Shown piece by piece: positions 1 through 8,153 of a stretch of 64,000 bases of DNA (positions are counted from its first letter, which is position 1; the number at the start of each line of letters is the position of its first letter). The position numbers and the translations under genes were made by a program. The notes below the pieces were generated by a model, which worked only from the letters and a program-made list of their open reading frames with translations, had not been told where the DNA came from and ran no database searches. Origin of the DNA: Pseudoflavonifractor sp. An184 (lineage in GTDB: Bacteria; Bacillota; Clostridia; Oscillospirales; Oscillospiraceae); assembly GCF_002160305.1 (NCBI RefSeq), contig NZ_NFKI01000006.1, positions 1 to 64,000 on the forward strand. The letters run 5' to 3'.

Positions 1-178
1 GCTCGATGGCAAAAGGATCGGTCATGCCGATTCCCACGGGGCGGGCCCCGTGGGAGCCCTTTTGATTTTAAATGCTCGGGCGAAGTGAATTCGCCCCACG
101 CCAAGGTTTTCGCCTGCGGCGAAAACGCTTGTACGCGCTGCGCGCGCCCCATCTGCGATGGGGCCCCCATCGCCGGCC
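1..178. repeat. Intergenic region with a duplicated dgt fragment and hairpins
   Basis: No gene is supported here. Bases 1-29 are identical to bases 223-251, which lie inside the 3' end of dgt and encode the GMTDPFAIEQ stretch. The duplication is cut by the window edge, so its full length is unknown. Three hairpins follow: a perfect 10-bp stem at 33-42/45-54 followed by a T-rich run (terminator-like on the plus strand), a stem around 104-127, and a stem around 154-174. The hairpins resemble the palindromic units found in other intergenic gaps of this window. Confidence 0.6.
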
Positions 179-1183
179 CTATTTGACGGTCCAGGCCATG
201 GGAATAAACAGCTTCGTAAACTGCTCGATGGCAAAAGGATCGGTCATGCCGGCGATGTAGTCGCACACGGCCCGGTCCACACCCTCCTCCAGGCGGATCT
301 CCTGAAAGTCGGGGGGAAGCTCGTCCGGGTTTTTCTGGTAGTGCTCGAACAGCCGCCGGAGCATCTCCTGGGCCTTGCCCTCCTCGCCCTTGGCCAGGGG
401 GTTGGTGTAGACGCTCTCGAACATGAACTCCCGCAGGGCGGCCATGGCCTCGCCCACCTCCGGGGACTGGCAGATGGCGTCCTGGTCCCGGCTGGCGGTG
501 ATCACGTCCTCCACCAGGGCGTTGATCCGCTCCCCGTGGGTGAAGCCCAGAATTTTGGAGATGGCCAGGGGGATGTCCATGGGGTAGATGATCCCGCCCC
601 GGAGGGCGTCCTCAATGTCGTGGTTGATGTAGGCGATCTGGTCAGCCAGGCGGACCACCTGGCCCTCCAGGGTGGCGGCCTGCCGGCCCTTGGTGTGGCA
701 GACGATGCCGTTGCGCACCTCCCAGGTGAGGTTCAGCCCCTCGCCCTCCTTTTCCAGCCGGTCCACCACCCGCAAAGACTGCTGGTAGTGGGCGAAGCCC
801 CCGGGCATAATGGAGTTGAGCAGCCGCTCTCCGGCGTGGCCGAAGGGGGTGTGGCCCAGGTCGTGGCCCAGGGCGACGGCCTCGGTGAGGTCCTCGTTCA
901 GGGAGAGGGCCCGGGCGATGGTCCGGGCGATGCGGTTGACCTCCAGGGTGTGGGTCATGCGGGTGCGGTAGTGGTCCCCCTCCGGCTGGAGGAATACCTG
1001 GGTCTTGTGCTTCAGCCTCCGGAAGGACTTGCTGTATACGATGCGGTCAATGTCCCGCTGGAAGCAGGTGCGGATGGAACACTCCTCCTCCGGGCGCTGG
1101 CGGCCGCGGCTGTCTTTGGCCTGACAGGCGCGGGGGCCCAGGAGGGACGCCTCCACCTGCTCCCGGTGTTCCCGGGGCGTCAT
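179..1183 (-). CDS. dgt: Deoxyguanosinetriphosphate triphosphohydrolase-like protein (HD domain)
   Basis: Predicted to hydrolyse dNTPs to deoxynucleoside and triphosphate, a soluble nucleotide-pool enzyme. The 334-residue product carries the dGTPase N-terminal signature (FRRLKHKTQVF), an HTLEV motif and the metal-binding GHDLGHTPFGH motif of HD phosphohydrolases. The length fits the short bacterial dGTPase-like family. The start was set at the ATG at 1183 because an AGGAGG lies 8 nt upstream; a start 27 bases further upstream lacks this site. It lies about 105 bp downstream of rodA on the same strand. The substrate cannot be told from sequence, since this family includes enzymes acting on several dNTPs. 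Confidence 0.9.
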   Translation of the reverse strand: MTPREHREQVEASLLGPRACQAKDSRGRQRPEEECSIRTCFQRDIDRIVYSKSFRRLKHKTQVFLQPEGDHYRTRMTHTLEVNRIARTIARALSLNEDLTEAVALGHDLGHTPFGHAGERLLNSIMPGGFAHYQQSLRVVDRLEKEGEGLNLTWEVRNGIVCHTKGRQAATLEGQVVRLADQIAYINHDIEDALRGGIIYPMDIPLAISKILGFTHGERINALVEDVITASRDQDAICQSPEVGEAMAALREFMFESVYTNPLAKGEEGKAQEMLRRLFEHYQKNPDELPPDFQEIRLEEGVDRAVCDYIAGMTDPFAIEQFTKLFIPMAWTVK

Positions 1184-1288
1184 AGGCAGAACCTCCTTTC
1201 CCACGGGCAAAAACCCTTCTACTACAATATACGAAAAAACAAGGGAATTTCCTTCTTGGTTCCGAAAAAAATTTGAAAATTTTTCGCC

Positions 1289-2470
1289 TCACTGACCGGA
1301 GCGGTCCCGCAGCCAGCTGGGCAGGTTCCGGGCCTTGATGCTGGAGACGATGCCCATGGCGGCGTACAGGGTGATGATAGAGGAGCCGCCGTAGCTGAAG
1401 AAGGGGAGGGTGAGGCCCATCACGGGGAAGACGAACAGGCACATCCCCACATTGGCCGCCACCTGAATGAGCAGCATACCCGCCATCCCCATGGCCACAT
1501 AGGCGTGGAAGGGGGAGTTGGCGTTTCGGGCCACCCAGATGCACCGGAGGATGATGAGGGAGAGGAGGAGCAGCAGGGCCAGACAGCCCACCATGCCCAG
1601 CTCCTCGCCGCACACGGCGAAAATAAAGTCGGTGTCCCGGGCGGGGAGCGCGCCGGTGGTGGACTGGGTCATGCTCCCTTGCAGGTAGCCCTTGCCGAAG
1701 ATCTGGCCGGAGCCGATGGCCAGGAGGGAGCGGGTCTGCTGGAGGCCCACCCCCAGGGGCTCAAAGCTGTGGTCAAAGAGTACCCGGATGCGCTTGATGA
1801 AATATACGCTGTCCCAGGCGGCTGTGTTGGGCAGCACAAAGATCCAGAGTACCGCAAAGCCAATGACAACGGCGCCGATTGCCAGCACGAACCAGCGCAG
1901 CTTCACCCCAGCGCTCCATGCCATGGTGACGAAAATAAAGGTATACACCACGCACATGCCCATGTCGCCGCACACGGCGGCGATGAGCCCCAGCATAAAG
2001 ACGGTATAAGCGCCGATTTGGAGGACCGAGAGGACTGAGCCGATGTCCCGGCCCTGATCCTGAATCTTGGTAATCAACAGGGCCAGAAGAAGGATGAAGG
2101 GAATCTTATCAATCTCGTTGGGTTGAATGTTGATAGGGAGAAAAGGAAGGTCCAACCAGTTCCGGTTGCCGCCCACATTACTGCCAAAGGGAGTGAGCAG
2201 CAGCAGGATAAACAGGACGCTGCCCACAAAGAGCCACTTCCAGTTTTTCTCCACGAACAGCTGAAAGTCCACAAAGGTACAAAGGATATAGACCACCACC
2301 CCCAATAGGATGGCGATGATCTGGATGATCACCTCCCGGTCATTCTCATTGTACCGGGTGGCGGAATAGATCAGAGCCACGCCATAGGCGCTGGCCAGCA
2401 GACACAGGAGCAGAAGGAGCTTGTCCCCTTTTTTCCAGAACTCCTGAAGGGGGGAGAACAGGGTATTCAC
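1289..2470 (-). CDS. rodA: RodA/FtsW/SpoVE-family peptidoglycan glycosyltransferase
   Basis: A SEDS-family polytopic membrane protein that polymerises lipid II into glycan strands, usually with a class b PBP. The product (393 aa) has about ten hydrophobic segments, the conserved GxGxxQ-like region (GSGQIFGKGYLQGS), the FIFAVCGEELG motif and the C-terminal LPFFSYGGSS motif, all SEDS hallmarks. The start is a GTG at 2470, preceded by GGAGGTGA with 7-nt spacing; longer in-frame starts lack such a site. RodA (elongation) is favoured over FtsW by the compact length and lack of division genes nearby, but SpoVE cannot be excluded. It is divergent from tsaE. Confidence 0.88.
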   Translation of the reverse strand: MNTLFSPLQEFWKKGDKLLLLLCLLASAYGVALIYSATRYNENDREVIIQIIAILLGVVVYILCTFVDFQLFVEKNWKWLFVGSVLFILLLLTPFGSNVGGNRNWLDLPFLPINIQPNEIDKIPFILLLALLITKIQDQGRDIGSVLSVLQIGAYTVFMLGLIAAVCGDMGMCVVYTFIFVTMAWSAGVKLRWFVLAIGAVVIGFAVLWIFVLPNTAAWDSVYFIKRIRVLFDHSFEPLGVGLQQTRSLLAIGSGQIFGKGYLQGSMTQSTTGALPARDTDFIFAVCGEELGMVGCLALLLLLSLIILRCIWVARNANSPFHAYVAMGMAGMLLIQVAANVGMCLFVFPVMGLTLPFFSYGGSSIITLYAAMGIVSSIKARNLPSWLRDRSGQ

Positions 2471-2543
2471 AGGTTCACCTCCGGTCAAATGGAATACGGC
2501 CCTATATTTTATCACTTTTTTGTGGAAAGGGGAAGGGTATCTG

Positions 2544-2552
2544 TGTTATAAT
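2544..2552 (+). promoter_or_regulatory. Extended -10 promoter for tsaE
   Basis: TGTTATAAT is an exact extended -10 element (TGn plus TATAAT) about 45 bp before the tsaE ATG. No good -35 lies at 17 bp, which is common for extended -10 promoters. It sits in the 125-bp gap between the divergent rodA and tsaE genes. Confidence 0.6.
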
Positions 2553-2595
2553 CAAAAAGATTCTGAAAACATTTTGTGAACGCGGGGGAGATCCC

Positions 2596-3027
2596 ATGGA
2601 GTATATTTCCAACAGCGCCCAGGAGACCGAGGCCCTGGGGGAGCGACTGGCCGCCCGGCTGCGGCCGGGGGACGTAATCGCCTACACCGGCGACCTGGGG
2701 GCGGGCAAGACCGCCTTTACCCGGGGGCTGGCCCGGGGTCTGGGGGTCATCGACCGGGTGACCAGCCCTACCTTTACCATTGTCAACGAGTACGAGGGGG
2801 GGCGGCTGCCCCTGTTCCACTTCGATTTGTACCGCATGGACTCCCCGGAGGAGCTCTTTGACATCGGCTGGGAGGACTACCTGGCCCGGGGCGGCGTGTG
2901 CGCCGTGGAGTGGAGCGAGCACGCCGAGGGCGCTTTTGAGGAGGAGCCCATCTGGGTGGACATCCGGCGGGGGGAGAGCGATGAGCAGAGGGTTATCTCC
3001 ATCCGCAATGCTCCAGACCTTCTTTAA
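2596..3027 (+). CDS. tsaE: tRNA threonylcarbamoyladenosine biosynthesis ATPase TsaE
   Basis: TsaE is the P-loop ATPase that drives turnover of the TsaB-TsaD complex making t6A37 on ANN-decoding tRNAs. The 143-residue protein has the Walker A sequence GDLGAGKT near residue 33, the family motif [10 protein letters not shown], and the HFDLYR segment with its conserved Asp. Its length is typical. The ribosome binding site is a GGGGGAGA just before the ATG. tsaB follows about 680 bp downstream, beyond a hairpin-rich repeat region, so the pair may not be one simple operon. A Sua5 domain making the TC-AMP substrate is encoded at 14.1 kb. Confidence 0.93.
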   Translation: MEYISNSAQETEALGERLAARLRPGDVIAYTGDLGAGKTAFTRGLARGLGVIDRVTSPTFTIVNEYEGGRLPLFHFDLYRMDSPEELFDIGWEDYLARGGVCAVEWSEHAEGAFEEEPIWVDIRRGESDEQRVISIRNAPDLL

Positions 3028-3059
3028 AAAGGAAGTTTGGAAAGAAATTTTGTGCGGGA

Positions 3060-3660
3060 CGGCGTTTCACAAGGGTTTCGCCCTGCGGGGCGAGGTTCTT
3101 CTCTGTGATTCAAGGGGGAGTTTCGCCGCCTGCGGGCGGCGAGTGACTTTCTGGCCGTCCAGAAAGTCACCAAAGAACCGCTGGGGACGCGGCCGACGGG
3201 CACTTCGTGCCCATAGGACCGCTTTCCCCAGACCCCGTTTACGGGGGATGCGCACCTGCGAGTCGGCAGAAAATTTCCGGCGCGCAAAATCTGAGTGACT
3301 TTCTGCCTCTCCTTCCGGCCCACTGGGGCCTGACTGTTCCAAAATTGCGGCCAGTGCGGTTTCCCTTCCGCGCCTGGCTTTGCCGAGCCAACGCTCCCGG
3401 TGCGTATTTGGGAGGGAGCCCCAAGGGGCTCCCCTACCCAAATTCAGAAAAAGTGTCCTTGAAACCCGTAGGGGAGGGGCTCGCCCCTCCCGACGTTCCA
3501 AGATACGGCGGGCCGGTCTGGGACCGGCCCCTGCGAAATGGGGGACGGCTTCTGTGTTCGCCGTAGGGGCGGCTATCAGCCGCCCGAGCCTTCCCCTTTA
3601 GGGGCCGACTCCCCTTATCAAGGGGACGATTCCCCCTGGGGGGAAGGCTTATAAAAAGCA
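3060..3660 (+). repeat. Hairpin-rich intergenic repeat, copy A (forward)
   Basis: A 680-bp gap without a supported gene. It carries the forward copy of a repeat family seen five times in the window. Recognisable parts in order: GCCGCC/GGCGGC stem near 3126-3140; a 12-bp stem at 3143-3154/3159-3170; a GGGCAC/GTGCCC hairpin at 3198-3212; a CCCCAGACCCCGTTTACGGG block at 3223-3248; and GCGCGCAAAATCTGAGTGAC near 3281-3300. The second half holds GTAGGGG-type palindromes at about 3466-3535 and 3560-3590. Open frames here are not conserved as proteins. Confidence 0.8.
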
Positions 3661-3706
3661 GACGGCGCAGCTCCCCCTTGAAAAAAGACAAAGAAGGAAT
3701 ACAACC

Positions 3707-4417
3707 ATGAAAATTTTAGCCTTAGAATCCTCCGCCACCGCCTGCTCGGCGGCCCTGTGGGGGGAGGATGGGCTCATCGCCCAGAACTTTCAGAACAGCG
3801 GCCTCACCCACAGCCGCACCCTGCTGCCCATGGCCCGGGACCTGCTGAAAAACTGCGGGACCTCCCTGGAGGAGGTGGACGTGATCGCGGTGGCGGCGGG
3901 GCCGGGGTCCTTCACCGGACTGCGCATCGGGGTGGCCACCGCCAAGGGGTTATCTTGGGGGGCGGACAAGGACTGCGCGGCCTGCTCCACCCTGGAGTCC
4001 ATGGCCTGGCCCCTGGCCTTTTATGAGGACGCGGTCATCGTGTGCGCCATGGACGCCCGGCGCAAGCAGGTGTATAACGCCCTGTTCCAGACCGGCGGGG
4101 AAAAGCTGGAGCGGCTGACCCCCGACCGTGCCATCTCCCTGGAGGAGCTGGGGGAGGAGCTGAAAAAAATCCAAAAACGGAAAATTGTCGTTGGAGACGG
4201 GGCCAAGCTGTGTTATAATACCCTTCGAGAGGCCGGGCTCCAGCTGGAGCTGGCCCCCGAGCCCCTGCGCATGCAGAGCGCGTGGGGGGTGGCCCGGGCA
4301 GCGGTGGAGCTGGCCCGGGCCGGAGAGCTGGTCAAAGGACAGGACCTGGTCCCGGTGTACCACCGCCTGTCTCAGGCGGAGCGGGAACGGCTGGAACGGG
4401 AGCGGCAGGGCCGCTGA
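3707..4417 (+). CDS. tsaB: tRNA threonylcarbamoyladenosine biosynthesis protein TsaB
   Basis: TsaB is the ASKHA-fold partner that dimerises with TsaD in t6A synthesis and has no catalytic activity of its own. The 236-aa product begins MKILALESSA, carries the GPGSFTGLRIGVATAKGL signature near residues 66-83 and the MDARRKQVY motif near residue 116, which together identify TsaB. A moderate AAGGA site precedes the ATG. RimI, which often follows tsaB, is absent here; instead upp follows after a short gap, and a GNAT domain is fused to Sua5 at 14.1 kb. Confidence 0.93.
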   Translation: MKILALESSATACSAALWGEDGLIAQNFQNSGLTHSRTLLPMARDLLKNCGTSLEEVDVIAVAAGPGSFTGLRIGVATAKGLSWGADKDCAACSTLESMAWPLAFYEDAVIVCAMDARRKQVYNALFQTGGEKLERLTPDRAISLEELGEELKKIQKRKIVVGDGAKLCYNTLREAGLQLELAPEPLRMQSAWGVARAAVELARAGELVKGQDLVPVYHRLSQAERERLERERQGR

Positions 4418-4453
4418 CCCAAGAAAATGAACCAAAGAAGGGGCTTGATTGCA

Positions 4454-5095
4454 ATGTATGAAAATGACAGCAAAGTACATGTGTTAGACCATCCGCTGCT
4501 GCAGCACAAGCTGAGCATCCTCCGGGACGAGCGCACCGGCGTGAAGGAGTTCCGGGAGATCGTCTCCGAGATCGCCACCCTGGAGTGCTATGAGGCCACC
4601 CGGGACCTGCCCACGGAAGAGGTGGAGATCAAGACCCCCGTGGCCACCGGGACCTTCCGGGTGCTGGCCGGCAAGAAGCTGGCCATCGTCCCCATCCTGC
4701 GGGCCGGCCTGGGCATGGTGGAGGGTATCCTCACCCTGATCCCCTCGGCCAAGGTGGGCCACATCGGCCTGTACCGGGACCCGGAGACCCTGGCTCCCGT
4801 GGAGTACTACTGCAAGATGCCCAACGACATCGCCGAGCGGGACGTGATCGTCCTGGACCCCATGCTGGCCACCGGCGGCTCCGCCGTGGCGGCCATCCAC
4901 TTTATGAAGAACTACGGCTGCAAGCACATCAAGCTCATGAACATCCTGGCCGCCCCCGAGGGCATCAAAGCCGTGCGGGAGGCCCACCCCGACGTGGACA
5001 TCTACGTGGCCGGCGTGGACGAGAAGCTCAACGACCACGGCTACATCGTCCCCGGTCTGGGGGACGCCGGCGACCGGATCTTCGGCACCAAGTAA
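4454..5095 (+). CDS. upp: Uracil phosphoribosyltransferase
   Basis: Converts uracil and PRPP to UMP in pyrimidine salvage. The 213-aa cytoplasmic protein shows the family N-terminus ([13 protein letters not shown]), the RAGLGM segment and the PRPP-binding loop [12 protein letters not shown], plus the C-terminal [14 protein letters not shown]. An ATG 27 bases upstream exists, but the start at 4454 aligns with the family and has GAAGGGG about 10 nt before it. It is followed by a strong hairpin. It lies 36 bp after tsaB and may be cotranscribed with it. Confidence 0.96.
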   Translation: MYENDSKVHVLDHPLLQHKLSILRDERTGVKEFREIVSEIATLECYEATRDLPTEEVEIKTPVATGTFRVLAGKKLAIVPILRAGLGMVEGILTLIPSAKVGHIGLYRDPETLAPVEYYCKMPNDIAERDVIVLDPMLATGGSAVAAIHFMKNYGCKHIKLMNILAAPEGIKAVREAHPDVDIYVAGVDEKLNDHGYIVPGLGDAGDRIFGTK

Positions 5096-5107
5096 ATTGC
5101 TTTGGAC

Positions 5108-5149
5108 AACTACCAGCGGGGCGGACTTCTGCTCCGCTGGTAGTTTCTG
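5108..5149 (+). terminator. Hairpin terminator after upp
   Basis: A 12-bp stem (AACTACCAGCGG at 5108-5119 with its complement at 5134-5145) with a loop of 14 nt, followed by a short T-containing run. It lies 12 bp after the upp stop. Confidence 0.7.
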
Positions 5150-5212
5150 CGTCTGGGAGCTGGACGCCCGCGCTCCTTCCAAAAGCAGGCGGTCCAAAAT
5201 GCGCCTGTTGTC

Positions 5213-5241
5213 TTGAGTATTTCAAAGGAATGTGATAAAAT
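5213..5241 (+). promoter_or_regulatory. Promoter for ddl-murF
   Basis: TTGAGT (5213-5218) and TAAAAT (5236-5241) are separated by 17 bp. The pair lies about 80 bp before the ddl ATG and after the upp terminator. Confidence 0.5.
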
Positions 5242-5321
5242 ACATGGTCAGCGTGTAGACTGTGAGAAGAAGGAATTCCAAATTTCCCAAGAACCAAATC
5301 AGGTATAAGGTGGTTGATACC

Positions 5322-6371
5322 ATGAAAATTGTCGTACTGGCCGGCGGCCTGAGCCCGGAGCGGAACGTCTCCCTGTCCTCCGGCGCCATGGTGTGCGAGG
5401 CCCTGCGGTCCAAGGGGCACCGGACGGCCCTGGTGGACCTGTTTTTCGGCATGGAGGGGCGCGACCCCGCCGTGGACCCCTATGAGGCCCCCGTCCCCCA
5501 GGAGTTTAAAAAGGTGAGCCCTCAGGCCCCCGACCTGAACGAGGTGCGCCGGAGCCGGAAGGACCAGAGCCCCTCCGCCATCGGCCCCGGGGTGCTGGAG
5601 CTGTGCGCCGGAGCCGACGTGGTGTTCCTGGCCCTCCACGGCTCCTGCGGGGAGGACGGCCGCATCCAGGCCGCCCTGGACCTGCTGGGCGTGCCCTACA
5701 CCGGGGCGGGCTGCCTGGCCTCCGCCATCGCCATGGACAAGGACATGACCAAGCGCCTGGTGTCCGGTCTGGTGACCACCCCCCGGTGGGAGACGGTCAC
5801 CGTCACGGCGGACAACCTGGAGGAGCTGGTGGAGCAGACCCCTCTGCCCGCGGTGGTCAAGCCCATCGCCAGCGGCTCCTCCATCGGGGTGACCATCGCC
5901 CACGACCGGGCGGCCCTGCGCCGCGGCCTGGAGGAGAGCATGGCCCTGGGCGGCCGCACCGTCCTGGAGCAGTACATCAAGGGGCGGGAGATCCAGGTGG
6001 CCGTGCTGGACGGCAAGGCCCTGCCCTCCATTGAGATCATTCCCCAGGCGGACTTCTACGACTATGAGAACAAGTACCAGCCCGGCGCCGCCAAAGAGGT
6101 GTGCCCCTCGGAGATCCCCCCGGAGTGGGAGGAGAAGGTGGGCCAGGCGGCTCAGACCGTCTTCCAGGCCATCGGGCTGTCGGTGTACGCCCGGGCGGAC
6201 TTCATCGTCACCCAGGACGGCACCCCCTACTTTTTGGAGATCAACACCCTGCCCGGCATGACCCCCACCAGCCTGGTGCCCCAGGAGGCGGCGGCGGTGG
6301 GCATTGACTACGCCGCGCTGTGCGAGACCATCGTGGAGGTCTCCCTCCGGGTGCGGAAGGAAGGAGCGTAA
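5322..6371 (+). CDS. ddl: D-alanine--D-alanine ligase
   Basis: ATP-grasp enzyme that joins two D-Ala for peptidoglycan precursors. The 349-aa product has the N-terminal GGLSPERNVSLSSG motif, HGSCGEDG, the ATP-grasp stretch VVKPIASGSSIGV, and the metal/substrate segment FLEINTLPGMTPTSLVPQEA. An internal stretch of about 30 residues (around 55-95) is longer than in minimal Ddl. The start at 5322 was chosen because AAGGTGG lies 8 nt upstream; the frame is open for 20 more codons without a site. murF starts 6 bp after the stop, so ligation of D-Ala-D-Ala and its addition to UDP-MurNAc-tripeptide are coupled. Confidence 0.93.
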   Translation: MKIVVLAGGLSPERNVSLSSGAMVCEALRSKGHRTALVDLFFGMEGRDPAVDPYEAPVPQEFKKVSPQAPDLNEVRRSRKDQSPSAIGPGVLELCAGADVVFLALHGSCGEDGRIQAALDLLGVPYTGAGCLASAIAMDKDMTKRLVSGLVTTPRWETVTVTADNLEELVEQTPLPAVVKPIASGSSIGVTIAHDRAALRRGLEESMALGGRTVLEQYIKGREIQVAVLDGKALPSIEIIPQADFYDYENKYQPGAAKEVCPSEIPPEWEEKVGQAAQTVFQAIGLSVYARADFIVTQDGTPYFLEINTLPGMTPTSLVPQEAAAVGIDYAALCETIVEVSLRVRKEGA

Positions 6372-6377
6372 CGGCCC

Positions 6378-7772
6378 ATGGAAGCCATTACTCTGCGGGA
6401 GCTGCTGGAGGCGGTGGGGGGGACCCTCATCGGCCCGGCGGCCGGTCTGGAGCAGACGGTCTCCCATGTGGACACCGACAGCCGGAACATCCACCCCGGC
6501 TCCCTGTTCATCCCCCTGGTGGGGGAGCGCTTTGACGGCCACGCCTACATCAACTCCGCCCTGGAGGGGGGAGCGGCGGGCTGCCTCACCCAGCGGGAGC
6601 GGGAGAGCTATCGGGAGGACCGCTTTTATATTAAGGTAAAGGACACCCAGCGGGCCCTGCGGGACCTGGCCGCCTGGTACAAGGACCGCTTCCCCATCCC
6701 CTTCGTTGGGGTGACGGGCAGCGTGGGCAAGACCACCGCCAAGGATATGATCGCCGCCGTACTGGGGGTGAAGTACAAGGTCCTGAAGACCGAGGGCAAC
6801 TTCAACAACAACATCGGCCTGCCCCTGACCCTGCTCCGCCTGGACCGCACCTACCAGATGGGGGTGCTGGAGATGGGAATGGACAAGTTCGGGGAGATCG
6901 ACTACCTGGGGGACATCGTCCGGCCCGAAGTGGGGGTCATCACCAACATCGGCGACGCCCACATTGAGAAGCTGGGCAGCCGGGAGAACATCTTCAAGGC
7001 CAAGTGCGAGCTGCTGCCCCACATCCGGAAGGAGAACGGCCTGCTCATCCTCAACGCCGACGACGGGCTGCTGGTCACCCTCCGGGGGAACACCCCGGTA
7101 AAGACCGTCTTCTGCGGCAGGAGCGAGGGGGCGGAGTACCGGGCTCAGGTCACCGGCGGGGATGGGGTGAGTCACATCCACTGCCACCTCACCACCCCGG
7201 CCATGGACCGGGAGGTGAAGATCCCCGCCCTGGGGGAGCACATGATCTACCCCACCCTCATCGCCGCGGCGGTGGGGGAGCACTTCGGCCTCACCGCCTG
7301 CGAGATCGAGAAGGGGATCTCCCGCTTTGTCCCCACCCGCATGCGCATGAACCTGGTGCAGCGGGGGGAGAACATCACCATTCTGGACGACACCTACAAC
7401 GCCAACCCCCAGTCCATGCGGGCGGCCATCCGGGTGCTCTCCGACAGCCACAGCAGCTATAAGGCCGCCGTGCTGGGGGATATGTTTGAGCTGGGGCCCT
7501 ACTCGCCCGCCCTCCACACCGAGGTGGGGGAGTGCCTGGGCAAGCAGAACATCCACTGCCTGGTGGCGGTGGGGGACGAGGCCAGGCACATCGCCCAGGG
7601 GGCCAAGACAAGCGGCGTGCCCCAGGTCTATTACTGCAAAGACAAGGAGGAGGCCAAAAAAATCCTTCCGGAGATCGTCCGGCCGGACAGCACCATCCTG
7701 GTGAAAGCCTCCCGGGGCATGAAGATGGAGGAGCTGGTGGCCCGGCTGGTGGAGCTGACCCCTGAGGGGTAA
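6378..7772 (+). CDS. murF: UDP-N-acetylmuramoyl-tripeptide--D-alanyl-D-alanine ligase MurF
   Basis: Adds D-Ala-D-Ala to UDP-MurNAc-tripeptide, the last cytoplasmic step of precursor synthesis. The 464-aa product has the N-terminal MurF domain (DTDSRNIHPGSLFIPLVGERFDGH), the Mur P-loop VTGSVGKTT at 112-120, the TEGNFNNNIGLPLTLL motif, EMGM, and the C-terminal DDTYNANPQSM motif. Its length is typical. It is tightly linked to ddl and followed by a small membrane protein with a good ribosome binding site. Confidence 0.96.
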   Translation: MEAITLRELLEAVGGTLIGPAAGLEQTVSHVDTDSRNIHPGSLFIPLVGERFDGHAYINSALEGGAAGCLTQRERESYREDRFYIKVKDTQRALRDLAAWYKDRFPIPFVGVTGSVGKTTAKDMIAAVLGVKYKVLKTEGNFNNNIGLPLTLLRLDRTYQMGVLEMGMDKFGEIDYLGDIVRPEVGVITNIGDAHIEKLGSRENIFKAKCELLPHIRKENGLLILNADDGLLVTLRGNTPVKTVFCGRSEGAEYRAQVTGGDGVSHIHCHLTTPAMDREVKIPALGEHMIYPTLIAAAVGEHFGLTACEIEKGISRFVPTRMRMNLVQRGENITILDDTYNANPQSMRAAIRVLSDSHSSYKAAVLGDMFELGPYSPALHTEVGECLGKQNIHCLVAVGDEARHIAQGAKTSGVPQVYYCKDKEEAKKILPEIVRPDSTILVKASRGMKMEELVARLVELTPEG

Positions 7773-7801
7773 CAGGGCCCTTTACAAAGGAGGAGACCGG
7801 C

Positions 7802-8131
7802 ATGAGAGCATGGACATGGAAAACGGCGGTCAAACTGACCGCCCTGATCTGCGGCATCCTGCTGCTGGGCTATTTCTTTCTCACCCCTATGGGAGCGCTG
7901 CGGCTGGCTGTGCTGTGGGGAGGACACCCCATCGTTGCGGCCACCATGCAGGTGCGGGAGGCTGTGCCGGAGGACGCTTTTTTGAAGTGGTTCGACAATC
8001 CGCCCAATACCACAATTTATCACATTGAGGACCCGGTCCCGGTGAGCCGTTTGACGCTGGTGCCCATGGAGAATTGGATTGTGACAGAGGTCGGTCCCTT
8101 CTACTGGGCGGACTACTATGGATATTGCTGA
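7802..8131 (+). CDS. Small single-pass membrane protein, unknown
   Basis: A 109-aa protein not recognised. It has a short positive N-terminus, one hydrophobic segment at about residues 8-30, and a C-terminal part of about 75 residues with several Trp and Tyr, likely outside the membrane. AAGGAGG stands 7-8 nt before the ATG, which supports real expression. It lies between murF and an ABC-F gene in the same direction with gaps of 29 and 22 bp, so it is probably part of the ddl-murF transcript. Confidence 0.6.
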   Translation: MRAWTWKTAVKLTALICGILLLGYFFLTPMGALRLAVLWGGHPIVAATMQVREAVPEDAFLKWFDNPPNTTIYHIEDPVPVSRLTLVPMENWIVTEVGPFYWADYYGYC

Positions 8132-8153
8132 GAAATAACGCGACGAGGACACT

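Noticed and set aside
5028-7589. Very long open frames opposite ddl-murF and opposite several other GC-rich genes
   Set aside because: They mirror well-supported genes on the other strand, have no family motifs and have compositions typical of antisense frames in GC-rich DNA.
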